A stretch of 64,000 nt of DNA from Taudactylus pleione (lineage: Eukaryota > Chordata > Amphibia > Anura > Myobatrachidae): positions 8,669,501-8,733,500 of the forward strand of contig JAUIMM010000135.1 of NCBI GenBank assembly GCA_031769625.1. The letters run 5' to 3'. Below, piece by piece: positions 46,607 to 62,340 of this stretch (positions are counted from its first letter, which is position 1; every line of letters starts with the position of its first letter). Made by a program: the position numbers and the translations under genes. The notes beneath the pieces are model-generated. The model worked only from the letters and a program-made list of their open reading frames with translations, had not been told where the DNA came from and searched no databases.

Positions 46607-49600
46607 CATACATTATAACATTCTAATATACATTCTAATTTCCTTTATAACATTCTAACATACATTATAACAATATAATATACATTCTAACATCCATTAT
46701 AACATATACCATACATTATAACAATCTAATATACATTCTAACATCCATTATAACATTCTAACATACATTATAACATTCTAATATACATTCTAACATCCAT
46801 TATAACATATTATCATACATTATAACAATCGAATATACATTCTAACATCCATTATAACATTCTAACATACATTATAACATTCTAATATACATTCTAACTT
46901 CCATTATAACATTCTAACATCCATTCTAACATTCTAATATACTTTGTAACATCCAATATAACATTCTAACATGCATTACAACATTCTAATATACATTCTA
47001 ATATCCATTATAACATTCTAACATACAATATAACATTCTAACATACATTATAACAATCTAATATACATTACAACATCCATTCTAACATTCTAACATACAT
47101 TATAACATTCTAATATACATTCTAATATCCATTTTAACATTCTAACATACATTATAACATTCTAATATACATTCTAACATCCATTATAACATATACCATA
47201 CATTATAACAATCTAATATACATTCTAACATCCATTATAACATTCTAACATACATTATAACATTCTAATATACATTCTAATATCCATTATAATATTCTAA
47301 CATACATTATAACATTCTAATATACATTTCAACATCCATTATATAATATACCATACATTATAACAATCTAATATACATTCTAACATCCAATATAACATTC
47401 TAACATACATTTTAACATTCTAATATACATTCTAACATCCATTATAACATTCTATCATACATTATAAGATTTTAGTATACATTATAACATCCAATATAAC
47501 ATTCTAACATCCATAATAACATTCTAACATACATTCTAACATTCTAATATACATTCTAACATCCATTATATCATATACCATACATTATAACAATCTAATA
47601 TACATTCTAACATCCATTATAACATTCTAACATACATTTTAACATTCTAATATACATTCTAACATCCATTATAACATTCTATCATACATTATAAGATTTT
47701 AGTATACATTATAACATCCAATATAACATTCTAACATCCATTTTAACATTCTAATATACATTATAACATCCATTATAACATTCTAACATACATTATAACA
47801 AGGTAACATACATTATAACATTCTAATATACATTCTAACATCCATTATAACATTCTAACATCCATAATAACATTCTAACATACATTCTAACATTCTAATA
47901 TACATTCTAACATCCATTATAACATTCTAACATACATTCTAACATTCTAACATACATTATACCATTCTAATATACATTCTAACATCCATTATAACATTTT
48001 AACATACATTATAACAATCTAATATACATTCTAACATCCATTATAACATTCTAACATACATTATAACATTCTAATATACATTCTAACATCCATTATAACA
48101 TTCTAACATACATTATAACAATCAAAAATAAATTCTAACATCCATTATAACATTCTAACATACATAATAACATTCTAACAGACATTCTAACATTCTAATA
48201 TACATTCTAACATCCATAATAACATTCTAACATACATGTTAACATTCTAACATACATTCTAACTTTCTAATATACATTTTAACATCCATTATAACATTCT
48301 AACATCCATTCTAACATTCTAATATACATTCTAACATCAATTATAACATTCTAACATCCATTTTAATATTCTAATATACATTCTAACATCCATTATAATA
48401 TTCTAACATCCAATATAACATACTAATATACATTCTAACATACATTATAACATTCTAATATACATTATAGCATCCATTCTAACATTCTAACATCCATTCT
48501 AACATTCTAGTATACATTATAACATCCAATATAACATTCTAACATGCATTACAACATTCTAATATACATTCTAATATCCATTATAACATTCGAACATGCA
48601 ATATAACATTCTAACATACATTATAACAATCTAATATACATTACAACATCCATTATAACATTCTAACATACATTATAACATTCTAATATACATTCTAATA
48701 TCCATTCTAACATTCTAACATACATTATAACATTCTAATATACATTCTAACATCCATTATAACATATACCATACATTATAACAATCTAATATACATTCTA
48801 ACATCCATTATAACATTCTAACATACATTCTAACATTCTAAAATACATTCTAATATCCATTATAATATTCTAACATACATTATAACATTCTAATATACAT
48901 TTTAACATCCATTATAACATATACCATACATTATAACAATCTAATATACATTCTAACATAAATTATAACATTTTAATATACATTTTAACAATCTAATATA
49001 CATTCTAACATCCATTATAACATTCTATCATACATTCTAACATTCTAGTATACATTATAACATCTATTATAACATTATAACATACATTCTAACATTCTAA
49101 TATACATTCTAACATCCATAATAACATTCTAACATACATTCTAACATTCTAACATACATTATAACATTCTAATATACATTCTAATTTCCTTTATAACATT
49201 CTAACATACATTATAACAATATAATATACATTCTAACATCCATTATAACATATACCATACATTATAACAATCTAATATACATTCTAACATCCATTATAAC
49301 ATTCTAACATACATTATAACATTCTAATATACATTCTAACATCCATTATAACATATTATCATACATTATAACAATCGAATATACATTCTAACATCCATTA
49401 TAACATTCTAACATACATTATAACATTCTAATATACATTCTAACATCCATTATAACATACTAACATACATTATAACAATCGAATATACATTCTAACATCC
49501 ATTATAACATTCTACCATACATTCTAACATTCTAATATACATTCTAATATCCATTATAACATTCTAACATACATTCTAACATTCTAATATACATTCTAAA

Positions 49601-49939
49601 ATCAATTATAACATTCTAACATCCATTTTAACATTCTAATATACATTATAACATCCATTATAACATTCTAACATACATTATAACATTCTAACATACATTA
49701 TAACATTCTAATACACATTCTAACATCCATTATAACTTTTTGACATACATTATAACAATCTAATATACATTCTAACATCCATTATAACATTCTAACATAC
49801 ATTATAACATTCTAATATACATTCTATCATCCATTATAACATTCTAACAAACATTATAACTTTCTAATATACATTCTAACATACAATATAACATTCTAAC
49901 ATCCATAATAACATTCTAACATACATTCTAACATTCTAA
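46607..49939. repeat. 3.35-kb tandem duplication, copy 2
   Basis: Second copy. The offset is 3,353 up to about 48,400 and 3,333 after it, because one 20-bp unit (cattctaacatcc-type) present near 45,058 is missing near 48,410. Other differences I noticed are few, such as ccattttaac/acattttaac at 44,921/48,274. Both copies carry the unusual aactttttgacatac word, which I found nowhere else in the window. Confidence 0.88.
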
Positions 49940-52815
49940 TATACATTCTAACAACCATTATAACATTCTAACATACATTATAACTTTCTAATATACATTC
50001 TAACATCCATTATAACATTCTAACAAACATTCTAACATTCTAATATACATTCTAAAATCAATTATAACATTCTATCATCCATTTTAACATTCTAATATAC
50101 ATTATAACATCCACTATAATATTCTAACATCCATTATAACATTATAACATCCATTATAACTTTCTAATATTCATTCTAACATCCATTATAACATTCTAAC
50201 ATACATTATAACATTCTAATATACATTCTAACATGCATTCTAACATACATTATAACATTCTAACATGCATTCTAACATCCATTATAACATTCTATTATAC
50301 ATTATAGCATCCATTCTAACATTCTAACATCCATTCTAACATTCTAATATACATTATAACATCCATTATAACATTCGAAAATGCAATATAACATTCTAAC
50401 ATACATTATAACAATCTAATATACATTACAACATCCATTATAACATTCTAACATACATTATAACATTCTAATATACATTCTAATATCCATTATAACATTC
50501 TAACATACATTATAACATTCTAATATACATTCTAACATCCATTATAACATATACCATACATTATAACAATCTAATATACATTCTAACATCCATTATAACA
50601 TTCTAACATACATTATAACATTCTAATATACATTCTAATATCCATTATAATATTCTAACATACATTATAACATTCTAATATACATTTTAACATCCATTAT
50701 AACATATACCATACATTATAACAATCTAATATACATTCTAACATCCATTATAACATTTTAATATACATTTTAACATTCTAATATACATTCTAACATCCAT
50801 TATAACATTCTATCATACATTATAACATTCTAGTATACATTATAACATCTATTATAACATTATAACATACATTCTAACATTCTAATATACATTCTAACAT
50901 CCATAATAACATTCTAACATACATTCTAACATTCTAACATACATTCTAACATACATTATAACATTCTAAAATACATTCTAATATCCGTTATAACATATAC
51001 CATACATTATAACAATCTAATATACATTCTAACATCCATTATAACATTCTAACATACATTATAACATTCTAACATACATTATAACATTCTAATATACATT
51101 CTAACATCCATTATAACATACTAACATACATTATAACATTCTAACATACATTCTAACATTCTAATATACATTCTAACATCCATTATAACATTCAAACATA
51201 CATTCTAACATTCTAATATACATACTAAAATCAATTATAACATTCTAACATCCATTTTAACATTCTAATATACATTCTAACATACATTATAACATTCTAA
51301 CATACATTCTAACATTCTAACATACATTATAACATTCTAATATACATTCTAACATCCATTATAACATTTTAACATACATTATAACAATCTAATATACATT
51401 CTAACATCCATTATAACATTCTAACATACATTATAACATTCTAATATACATTCTAACATCCATTCTAACATTCTAACAAACATTATAACTTTCTAATATA
51501 CATTCTAACATACAATATAACATTCTAACATCCATAATAACATTCTAACATACATTCTAACATTCTAATATACATTCTAACATCCATTATAACATTCTAA
51601 CATACATTATAACTTTCTAATATACATTAGAACATCCATTTTAACATTCTAACATACATTATAACATTCTAATATACATTCTAACATCCATTATAACATT
51701 CTAACATCCATTTTAACATTCTAATATACATTATAACATCCACTATAATATTCTAACATCCATTATAACATTATAACATCCATTATAACATTCTAATATA
51801 CATTCTAACATCCATTATAACATTCTAACATACATTATAACATTCTAATATACATTCTAACATGCATTCTAACATACATTATAACATTCTAATATACATT
51901 ATAACATCCATTATAACATTCTAACATCCATTCTAAAATTTTAATATACATTATAACATCCATTATAACATTCTAACATCCATTGTAACATTCTAACATA
52001 CATTATAACATTCTAATATACATTCTAACATTCTAATATACATTTTAACATACATTATAACATTCTAATATACATCCTAATATCCATTATAACATAATAA
52101 CATACATTATAACATTCCAATATATATTCTAACATCCATTATAACATTCTATCATACATTATAACAATCCAATATACATTCTAACATCCATTATAACATT
52201 CTAACATACATTATAACATAGTAACATACATTATAACTTTCTAATATACATTCTAACATCCATTATAACATTCTAACATACATTATAACAATCAAAAATA
52301 CATTCTAACATCCAGTATAACATTCTAACATACATAATAACATTCTAACATACATTCTAACATTCTAATATACATTCTAAAATCCATAATAACATTCTAA
52401 CAAACATGCTAACATTCTTCTCTACATTCTAACATTCTAATATAATTCTAACTTCCATTATAACATTCTAACATCCATTCTAACATTCTAATATACATTC
52501 TAACATCAATTATAACATTCTAACATCCATTTTAATATTCTAATATACATTCTAACATCCATTATAATATTCTAACATCCATTATAACATTCTAACATCC
52601 ATTATAACATTCTAATATACATTCTAACATGCATTCTAACATACATTATAACATTCTAATATACATTATAGCATCCATTATAACATTCTAACATCCATTC
52701 TAACATTCTAATATACTTTATAACATCCAATATAACATTCTAACATGCATTACAACATTCTAATATACATTCTAATATCCATTATAACATTCTAACATAC
52801 AATATAACATTCTAA
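49940..52815. repeat. Mosaic segment shared with 57.5-60.46 kb
   Basis: This stretch matches 57,452-60,464 in order: offset 7,512 at aatattcattc (50,170/57,682), 7,700 at cattcgaaaatgc (50,372/58,072), 7,648 at atatccgttat (g 50,987/58,635), caaac 51,477/59,125 and ttcttctcta (52,415/60,063). About 188 bp present at 57,690-58,070 are missing between 50,175 and 50,370. Everything else differs by whole units. Near 52,441 a C is missing (ctaatataattctaac). Confidence 0.82.
52437..52455 (+). repeat. Single-base deletion: ctaatataattctaac
   Basis: The usual ctaatatacattctaac lacks its middle C here. The long-range partner at 60,081-60,100 is intact, and the offset changes from 7,648 to 7,649 across this point. 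It is one of only three register-breaking events I found outside the 11-bp sites. Confidence 0.8.
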
Positions 52816-53924
52816 CATACATTATAACATTCTAATATACATTCTAACATCCATTATAACATTCTAACATACATTATAACAATCAAAAATACATTCTAAC
52901 ATCCATTAAAACATTCTAACATACATAATAACATTCTAACAGACATTCTAACATTCTAATATACATTCTAACATCCATAATAACATTCTAACATACATGC
53001 TAACATTCTAACATACATTATATCTTTCTAATATACATTTTAACATCCATTATAACATTCTAACATCCATTCTAACATTCTAATATACATTCTAACATCA
53101 ATTATAACATTTTAACATCCATTTTAATATTCTAATATACATTCTAACATCCATTATAATATTCTAACATCCAATATAACATTCTAACATCCAATATAAC
53201 ATTCTAATATACATTCTAACATGCATTCTAACATACATTATAACATTCTAATATACATTATAGCATCCATTCTAACATTCTAACATCCATTCTAACATTC
53301 TAGTATACATTATAACATCCAATATAACATTCTAACATGCATTACAACATTCTAATATACATTCTAATATCCATTATAACATTCGAACATGCAATATAAC
53401 ATTCTAACATACATTATAACAATCTAATATACATTACAACATCCATTCTAACATTCTAACATACATTATAACATTCTAATATACATTCTAATATCCATTC
53501 TAACATTCTAACATACATTATAACATTCTAATATACATTCTAACATCCATTATAACATATACCATACATTATAACAATCTAATATACATTCTAACATCCA
53601 TTATAACATTCTAACATACATTATAACATTCTAATATACATTCTAATATCCATTATAATATTCTAACATACATTATAACATTCTAATATACATTTTAACA
53701 TCCATTATAACATATACCATACATTATAACAATATAATATACATTCTAACATCCATTATAACATTTTAATATACATTTTAACAATCTAATATACATTCTA
53801 ACATCCATTATAACATTCTATCATACATTATAACATTATAGTATACATTATAACATCTATTATAACATTATAACATACATTCTAACATTCTAATATACAT
53901 TCTAACATCCATAATTACATTCTA
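52816..53924. repeat. Module M copy
   Basis: Contains the ordered module M words: caatcaaaaatac (52,881), cagacattc (52,940), catgctaac (52,997), cattatagcatcc (53,257), ctagtatac (53,300), tgcattacaac (53,338) and cattcgaacatgc (53,380). Then follow two catataccata sites and ctatcatac...tctattataac. It most resembles the modules at 14.4-15.1 and 33.2-34.2 kb. A variant cattatagtatac sits near 53,826. Confidence 0.75.
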
Positions 53925-55740
53925 ACATCCATTATAACATATACCATACATTATAACAATCTAATATACATTCTAACATCCATTATAACATTCTAACATA
54001 CATTATAACATTCTAATATACATTCTAACATCCATTATAACATACTAACATACATTATAACAATCGAATATACATTCTAACATCCATTATAACATTCTAA
54101 CATACATTATAACATTCTAATATACATTCTAACATCCATTATAACATACTAACATACATTATAACAATCGAATATACATTCTAACATCCATTATAACATT
54201 CTACCATACATTCTAACATTCTAATATACATTCTAATATCCATTATAACATTCTAACATACATTCTAACATTCTAATATACATTCTAAAATCAATTATAA
54301 CATTCTAACATCCATTTTAACATTCTAATATACATTATAACATCCATTATAACATTCTAACATACATTATAACATTCTAACATACATTATAACATTCTAA
54401 TACACATTCTAACATCCATTATAACATTTTAACATACATTAAAACAATCTAATATACATTCTAACATCCATTATAACATTCTAACATACATTATAACATT
54501 CTAATATACATTCTATCATCCATTATAACATTCTAACAAACATTATAACTTTCTAATATACATTCTAACATACAATATAACATTCTAACATCCATAATAA
54601 CATTCTAACATACATTCTAACATTCTAATATACATTCTAACATCCATTATAACATTCTAACATACATTATAACTTTCTAATATACATTCTAACATCCATT
54701 ATAACATTCTAACAAACATTCTAACATTCTAATATACATTCTAAAATCAATAATAACATTCTATCATCCATTTTAACATTCTAATATACATTATAACATC
54801 CACTATAATATTCTAACATCCATTATAACATTATAACATCCATTATAACTTTCTAATATTCATTCTAACATCCATTATAACATTCTAACATACATTATAA
54901 CATTCTAATATACATTCTAACATGCATTCTAACATACATTATAACATTCTAATATACATTATAACATCCATTATAACATTCTAACATCCATTCTAAAATT
55001 CTAATATACATTCTAACATCAATTATAACATTCTAACATCCATTTTAATATTCTAATATACATTCTAACATCCATTATAATATTCTAACATCCATTATAA
55101 CATTCTAACATCCAATATAACATTCTAATATACATTCTAACATGCATTCTAACATCCATTATAACATTCTAATATACATTATAGCATCCATTCTAACATT
55201 CTAACATCCATTCTAACATTCTAATATACATTATAACATCCATTATAACATTTGAACATGCAATATAACATTCTAACATACATTATAACAATCTAATATA
55301 CATTACAACATCCATTATAACATTCTAACATACATTATAACATTCTAATATACATTCTAATATCCATTATAACATTCTAACATACATTCTAACATTCTAA
55401 TATACATTCTAATATCCATTATAATATTCTAACATACATTATAACATTCTAATATACATTTTAACATCCATTATAACATATACCATACATTATAACAATC
55501 TAATATACATTCTAACATCCATTATAACATTCTAACATACATTCTAACATTCTAATATACATTCTAATATCCATTATAATATTCTAACATACATTATAAC
55601 ATTCTAATATACATTTTAACATCCATTATAACATATACCATACATTATAACAATCTAATATACATTCTAACATCCATAATAACATTCTAACATACATTCT
55701 AACATTCTAACATACATTATAACATTCTAATATACATTCT
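53925..55740. repeat. Mosaic segment with paired catactaac/caatcgaa words
   Basis: Carries two catactaac + caatcgaatata words 104 bp (2 x 52) apart, at 54,041 and 54,145. The same pair, again 104 bp apart, occurs at 55,910/56,014 and 56,864/56,968. From 54,859 (aatattcattc) and 55,249 (catttgaacatgc) it matches 57,682 and 58,072 at offset 2,823. The CpG of the usual cattcgaac word is lost here (tttgaac). Confidence 0.78.
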
Positions 55741-56694
55741 AATTTCCTTTATAACATTCTAACATACATTATAACAATATAATATACATTCTAACATCCA
55801 TTATAACATATACCATACATTATAACAATCTAATATACATTCTAACATCCATTATAACATTCTAACATACATTATAACATTCTAATATACATTCTAACAT
55901 CCATTATAACATACTAACATACATTATAACAATCGAATATACATTCTAACATCCATTATAACATTCTAACATACATTATAACATTCTAATATACATTCTA
56001 ACATCCATTATAACATACTAACATACATTATAACAATCGAATATACATTCTAACATCCATTATAACATTCTACCATACATTCTAACATTCTAATATACAT
56101 TCTAATATCCATTATAACATTCTAACATACATTCTAACATTCTAATATACATTCTAAAATCAATTATAACATTCTAACATCCATTTTAACATTCAAATAT
56201 ACATTATAACATCCATTATAACATTCTAACATACATTATAACATTCTAACATACATTATAACATTCTAATACACATTCTAACATCCATTATAACATTTTA
56301 ACATACATTAAAACAATCTAATATACATTCTAACATCCATTATAACATTCTAACATACATTATAACATTCTAATATACATTCTAATATCCATTATAATAT
56401 TCTAACATACATTATAACATTCTAATATACATTTTAACATCCATTATAACATATACCATACATTATAACAATCTAATATACATTCTAACATCCATTATAA
56501 CATTTTAATATACATTTTAACAATCTAATATACATTCTAACATCCATTATAACATTCTATCATACATTATAACATTCTAGTATACATTATAACATACATT
56601 ATAACATTCTAATATACATTCTAACATCCATAATAACATTCTAACATACATTCTAACATTCTAACATACATTATAACATTCTAATATACATTCT
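55741..56694. repeat. 954-bp tandem copy
   Basis: ctaatttccttt at 55,739 and 56,693, and the catactaac pairs at 55,910 and 56,864, are both 954 bp apart. With two 11-bp sites in the interval, 956 is a multiple of four. Immediately upstream the spacing is 818, because the second copy has 136 bp (52+52+32) including a ctagtatac word that the first lacks. Confidence 0.8.
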
Positions 56695-58600
56695 AATTTC
56701 CTTTATAACATTCTAACATACATTATAACAATATAATATACATTCTAACATCCATTATAACATATACCATACATTATAACAATCTAATATACATTCTAAC
56801 ATCCATTATAACATTCTAACATACATTATAACATTCTAATATACATTCTAACATCCATTATAACATACTAACATACATTATAACAATCGAATATACATTC
56901 TAACATCCATTATAACATTCTAACATACATTATAACATTCTAATATACATTCTAACATCCATTATAACATACTAACATACATTATAACAATCGAATATAC
57001 ATTCTAACATCCATTATAACATTCTACCATACATTCTAACATTCTAATATACATTCTAATATCCATTATAACATTCTAACATACATTCTAACATTCTAAT
57101 ATACATTCTAAAATCAATTTAAACATTCTAACATCCATTTTAACATTCAAATATACATTATAACATCCATTATAACATTCTAACATACATTATAACATTC
57201 TAACATACATTATAACATTCTAATACACATTCTAACATCCATTATAACATTTTAACATACATTATAACAATCTAATATACATTCTAACATCCATTATAAC
57301 TTTCTAACATACATTATAACATTCTAATATACATTCTATCATCCATTATAACATTCTAACAAACATTATAACTTTCTAATATACATTCTAACATACAATA
57401 TAACATTCTAACATCCATAATAACATTCTAACATACATTCTAACATTCTAATATACATTCTAACATCCATTATAACATTCTAACATACATTATAACTTTC
57501 TAATATACATTCTAACATCCATTATAACATTCTAACAAACTTTCTAACATTCTAATATACATTCTAAAATCAATTATAACATTCTATCATCCATTTTAAC
57601 ATTCTAATATACATTATAACATCCACTATAATATTCTAACATCCATTATAACATTATAACATCCATTATAACTTTCTAATATTCATTCTAACATCCATTA
57701 TAACATTCTAACATACATTATAACATTCTAATATACATTCTAACATGCATTCTAACATACATTATAACATTCTAATATACATTCTAACATCCATTATAAC
57801 ATTCTAACATCCATTCTAAAATTCTAATATACATTCTAACATCAATTATTACATTCTAACATCCATTTTAATATTCTAATATACATTCTAACATCCATTA
57901 TAATATTCTAACATCCATTATAACATTCTAACATCCAATATAACATTCTAATATACATTCTAACATGCATTCTAACATCCATTATAACATAATAATATAC
58001 ATTATAGCATCCATTCTAACATTCTAACATCCATTCTAACATTCTAATATACATTATAACATCCATTATAACATTCGAAAATGCAATATAACATTCTAAC
58101 TTACATTATAACAATCTAATATACATTACAACATCCATTATAACATTCTAACATACATTATAACATTCTAATATACATTCTAATATCCATTATAACATTC
58201 TAACATACATTATAACATTCTAATATACATTCTAACATCCATTATAACATATACCATACATTATAACAATCTAATATACATTCTAACATCCATTATAACA
58301 TTCTAACATACATTATAACATTCTAATATACATTCTAATATCCATTATAATATTATAACATACATTATAACATTCTAATATACATTTTAACATCCATTAT
58401 AACATATACCATACATTATAACAATCTAATATACATTCTAACATCCATTATAACATTTTAATATACATTTTAACATTCTAATATACATTCTAACATCCAT
58501 TATAACATTCTATCATACATTATAACATTCTAGTATACATTATAACATCTATTATAACATTATAACATACATTCTAACATTCTAACATACATTCTAACAT
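56695..58600. repeat. Copy of 54-55.7 kb region, also repeated at window end
   Basis: Aligns left to 53.9-55.7 kb (offset 2,823) and right to 62,361-64,000 (offset 5,393: catactaac 56,968/62,361, aatattcattc 57,682/63,075, cattcgaaaatgc 58,072/63,465). It carries ctaacaaactttctaac near 57,530, a variant not seen in its partners. Confidence 0.8.
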
Positions 58601-60464
58601 ACATTATAACATTCTAATATACATTCTAATATCCGTTATAACATATACCATACATTATAACAATCTAATATACATTCTAACATCCATTATAACATTCTAA
58701 CATACATTATAACATTCTAACATACATTATAACATTCTAATATACATTCTAACATCCATTATAACATACTAACATACATTATAACATTCTAACATACATT
58801 CTAACATTCTAATATACATTCTAACATCCATTCTAACATTCTAACATACATTCTAACATTCTAATATACATTCTAAAATCAATTATAACATTCTAACATC
58901 CATTTTAACATTCTAATATACATTTTAACATACATTATAACATTCTAACATACATTCTAACATTCTAACATACATTATAACATTCTAATATACATTCTAA
59001 CATCCATTATAACATTTTAACATACATTATAACAATCTAATATACATTCTAACATCCATTATAACATTCTAACATACATTATAACATTCTAATATACATT
59101 CTAACATCCATTCTAACATTCTAACAAACATTATAACTTTCTAATATACATTCTAACATACAATATAACATTCTAACATCCATAATAACATTCTAACATA
59201 CATTCTAACATTCTAATATACATTCTAACATCCATTATAACATTCTAACATACATTATAACTTTCTAATATACATTCGAACATCCATTTTAACATTCTAA
59301 CATACATTCTAACATTCTAATATACATTCTAACATCCATTATAACATTCTAACATCCATTTTAACATTCTAATATACATTATAACATCCACTATAATATT
59401 CTAACATCCATTATAACATTATAACATCCATTATAACATTCTAATATACATTCTAACATCCATTATAACATTCTAACATACATTATAACATTCTAATATA
59501 CATTCTAACATGCATTCTAACATACATTATAACATTCTAATATACATTATAACATCCATTATAACATTCTAACATCCATTCTAAAGTTTTAATATACATT
59601 ATAACATCCATTATAACATTCTAACATCCATTGTAACATTCTAACATACATTATAACATTCTAATATACATTCTAACATTCTAATATACATTTTAACATA
59701 CATTATAACATTCTAATATACATCCTAATATCCATTATAACATAGTAACATACATTATAACATTCTAATATACATTCTAACATCCATTATAACATTCTAT
59801 CATACATTATAACAATCCAATATACATTCTAACATCCATTATAACATTCTAACATACATTATAACATGGTAACATACATTATAACATTCTAATATACATT
59901 CTAACATCCATTATAACATTCTAACATACATTATAACAATCAAAAATACATTCTAACATCCATTATAACATTCTAACATACATAATAACATTCTAACTTA
60001 CATTCTAACATTCTATAATACATTCTAAAATCCATAATAACATTCTAACATACATGCTAACATTCTTCTCTACATTCTAACATTCTAATATACATTCTAA
60101 CTTCCATTATAACATTCTAACATCCATTCTAACATTCTAATATACATTCTAACATCAATTATAACATTCTAACATCCATTTTAATATTCTAATATACATT
60201 CTAACATCCATTATAATATTCTAACATCCATTATAACATTCTAACATCCATTATAACATTCTAATATACATTCTAACATGCATTCTAACATACATTATAA
60301 CATTCTAATATACATTATAGCATCCATTCTAACATTCTAACATCCATTCTAACATTCTAATATACTTTGTAACATCCAATATAACATTCTAACATGCATT
60401 ACAACATTCTAATATACATTCTAATATCCATTATAACATTCTAACATACAATATAACATTCTAA
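58601..60464. repeat. Copy of 50.95-52.82 kb
   Basis: Offset 7,648 from atatccgttat (58,629) through ttcttctcta (60,063). It contains the catccattctaac + caaac word (59,125), ctaaagttttaata near 59,580 and catagtaac at 59,741. In its last 100 bp cattatactttgtaac (60,361) differs from the cattatactttataac of its partner and instead matches 41,027, 43,593 and 46,946. Confidence 0.82.
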
Positions 60465-62340
60465 CATACATTATAACAATCTAATATACATTACAACATC
60501 CATTCTAACATTCTAACATACATTATAACATTCTAATATACATTCTAATATCCATTTTAACATTCTAACATACATTATAACATTCTAATATACATTCTAA
60601 CATCCATTATAACATATACCATACATTATAACAATCTAATATACATTCTAACATCCATTATAACATTCTAACATCCATTATAACATTCTAATATACATTC
60701 TAATATCCATTATAATATTCTAACATACATTATAACATTCTAATATACATTTTAACATCCATTATATCATATACCATACATTATAACAATCTAATATACA
60801 TTCTAACATCCATTATAACATTCTAACATACATTTTAACATTCTAATATACATTCTAACATCCATTATAACATTCTATCATACATTATAAGATTTTAGTA
60901 TACATTATAACATCCAATATAACATTCTAACATCCATAATAACATTCTAACATACATTCTAACATTCTAATATACATTCTAACATCCATTATATCATATA
61001 CCATACATTATAACAATCTAATATACATTCTAACATCCATTATAACATTCTAACATACATTTTAACATTCTAATATACATTCTAACATCCATTATAACAT
61101 TCTATCATACATTATAAGATTTTAGTATACATTATAACATCCAATATAACATTCTAACATCCATTTTAACATTCTAATATACATTATAACATCCATTATA
61201 ACATTCTAACATACATTATAACAAGGTAACATACATTATAACATTCTAATATACATTCTAACATCCATTATAACATTCTAACATCCATAATAACATTCTA
61301 ACATACATTCTAACATTCTAATATACATTCTAACATCCATTATAACATTCTAACATACATTCTAACATTCTAACATACATTATACCATTCTAATATACAT
61401 TCTAACATCCATTATAACATTTTAACATACATTATAACAATCTAATATACATTCTAACATCCATTATAACATTCTAACATACATTATAACATTCTAATAT
61501 ACATTCTAACATCCATTATAACATTCTAACATACATTATAACAATCAAAAATAAATTCTAACATCCATTATAACATTCTAACATACATAATAACATTCTA
61601 ACAGACATTCTAACATTCTAATATACATTCTAACATCCATAATAACATTCTAACATACATGTTAACATTCTAACATACATTCTAACTTTCTAATATACAT
61701 TTTAACATCCATTATAACATTCTAACATCCATTCTAACATTCTAATATACATTCTAACATCAATTATAACATTCTAACATCCATTTTAATATTCTAATAT
61801 ACATTCTAACATCCATTATAATATTCCAACATCCATTATAACATTCTAACATCCAATATAACATACTAATATACATTCTAACATACATTATAACATTCTA
61901 ATATACATTATAGCATACATTCTAACATTCTAACATCCATTCTAACATTCTAGTATACATTATAACATCCAATATAACATTCTAACATGCATTACAACAT
62001 TCTAATATACATTCTAATATCCATTATAACATTCGAACATGCAATATAACATTCTAACATACATTATAACAATCTAATATACATTACAACATCCATTATA
62101 ACATTCTAACATACATTATAACATTCTAATATACATTCTAATATCCATTCTAACATTCTAACATACATTATAACATTCTAATATACATTCTAACATCCAT
62201 TATAACATATACCATACATTATAACAATCTAATATACATTCTAACATCCATTATAACATTCTAACATACATTCTAACATTCTAAAATACATTCTAATATC
62301 CATTATAATATTCTAACTTACTTTATAACATTCTAATATA
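60465..62340. repeat. Dispersed copy of 47.0-48.9 kb
   Basis: Offset 13,423 at ctttgtaac (46,946/60,369) and gatttt (47,468/60,891; 47,695/61,118). After about 61,850 the offset becomes 13,443 because this copy keeps the 20 bp lost near 48,410 (cattcg 48,587/62,030). It includes the 227-bp doublet. The right end is ragged (ctaacttactttataac near 62,315) and passes straight into the catactaac region. Confidence 0.82.

Noticed and set aside
2541..61230. Splice-donor-like caaggtaac words (2,541; 4,719; 13,391; 18,228; 32,987; 35,247; 37,507; 41,880; 44,450; 47,800; 61,220)
   Set aside because: They resemble a 5' splice site, but they are copies of one variant tetramer spread by duplication. No exon-like open frame lies upstream.
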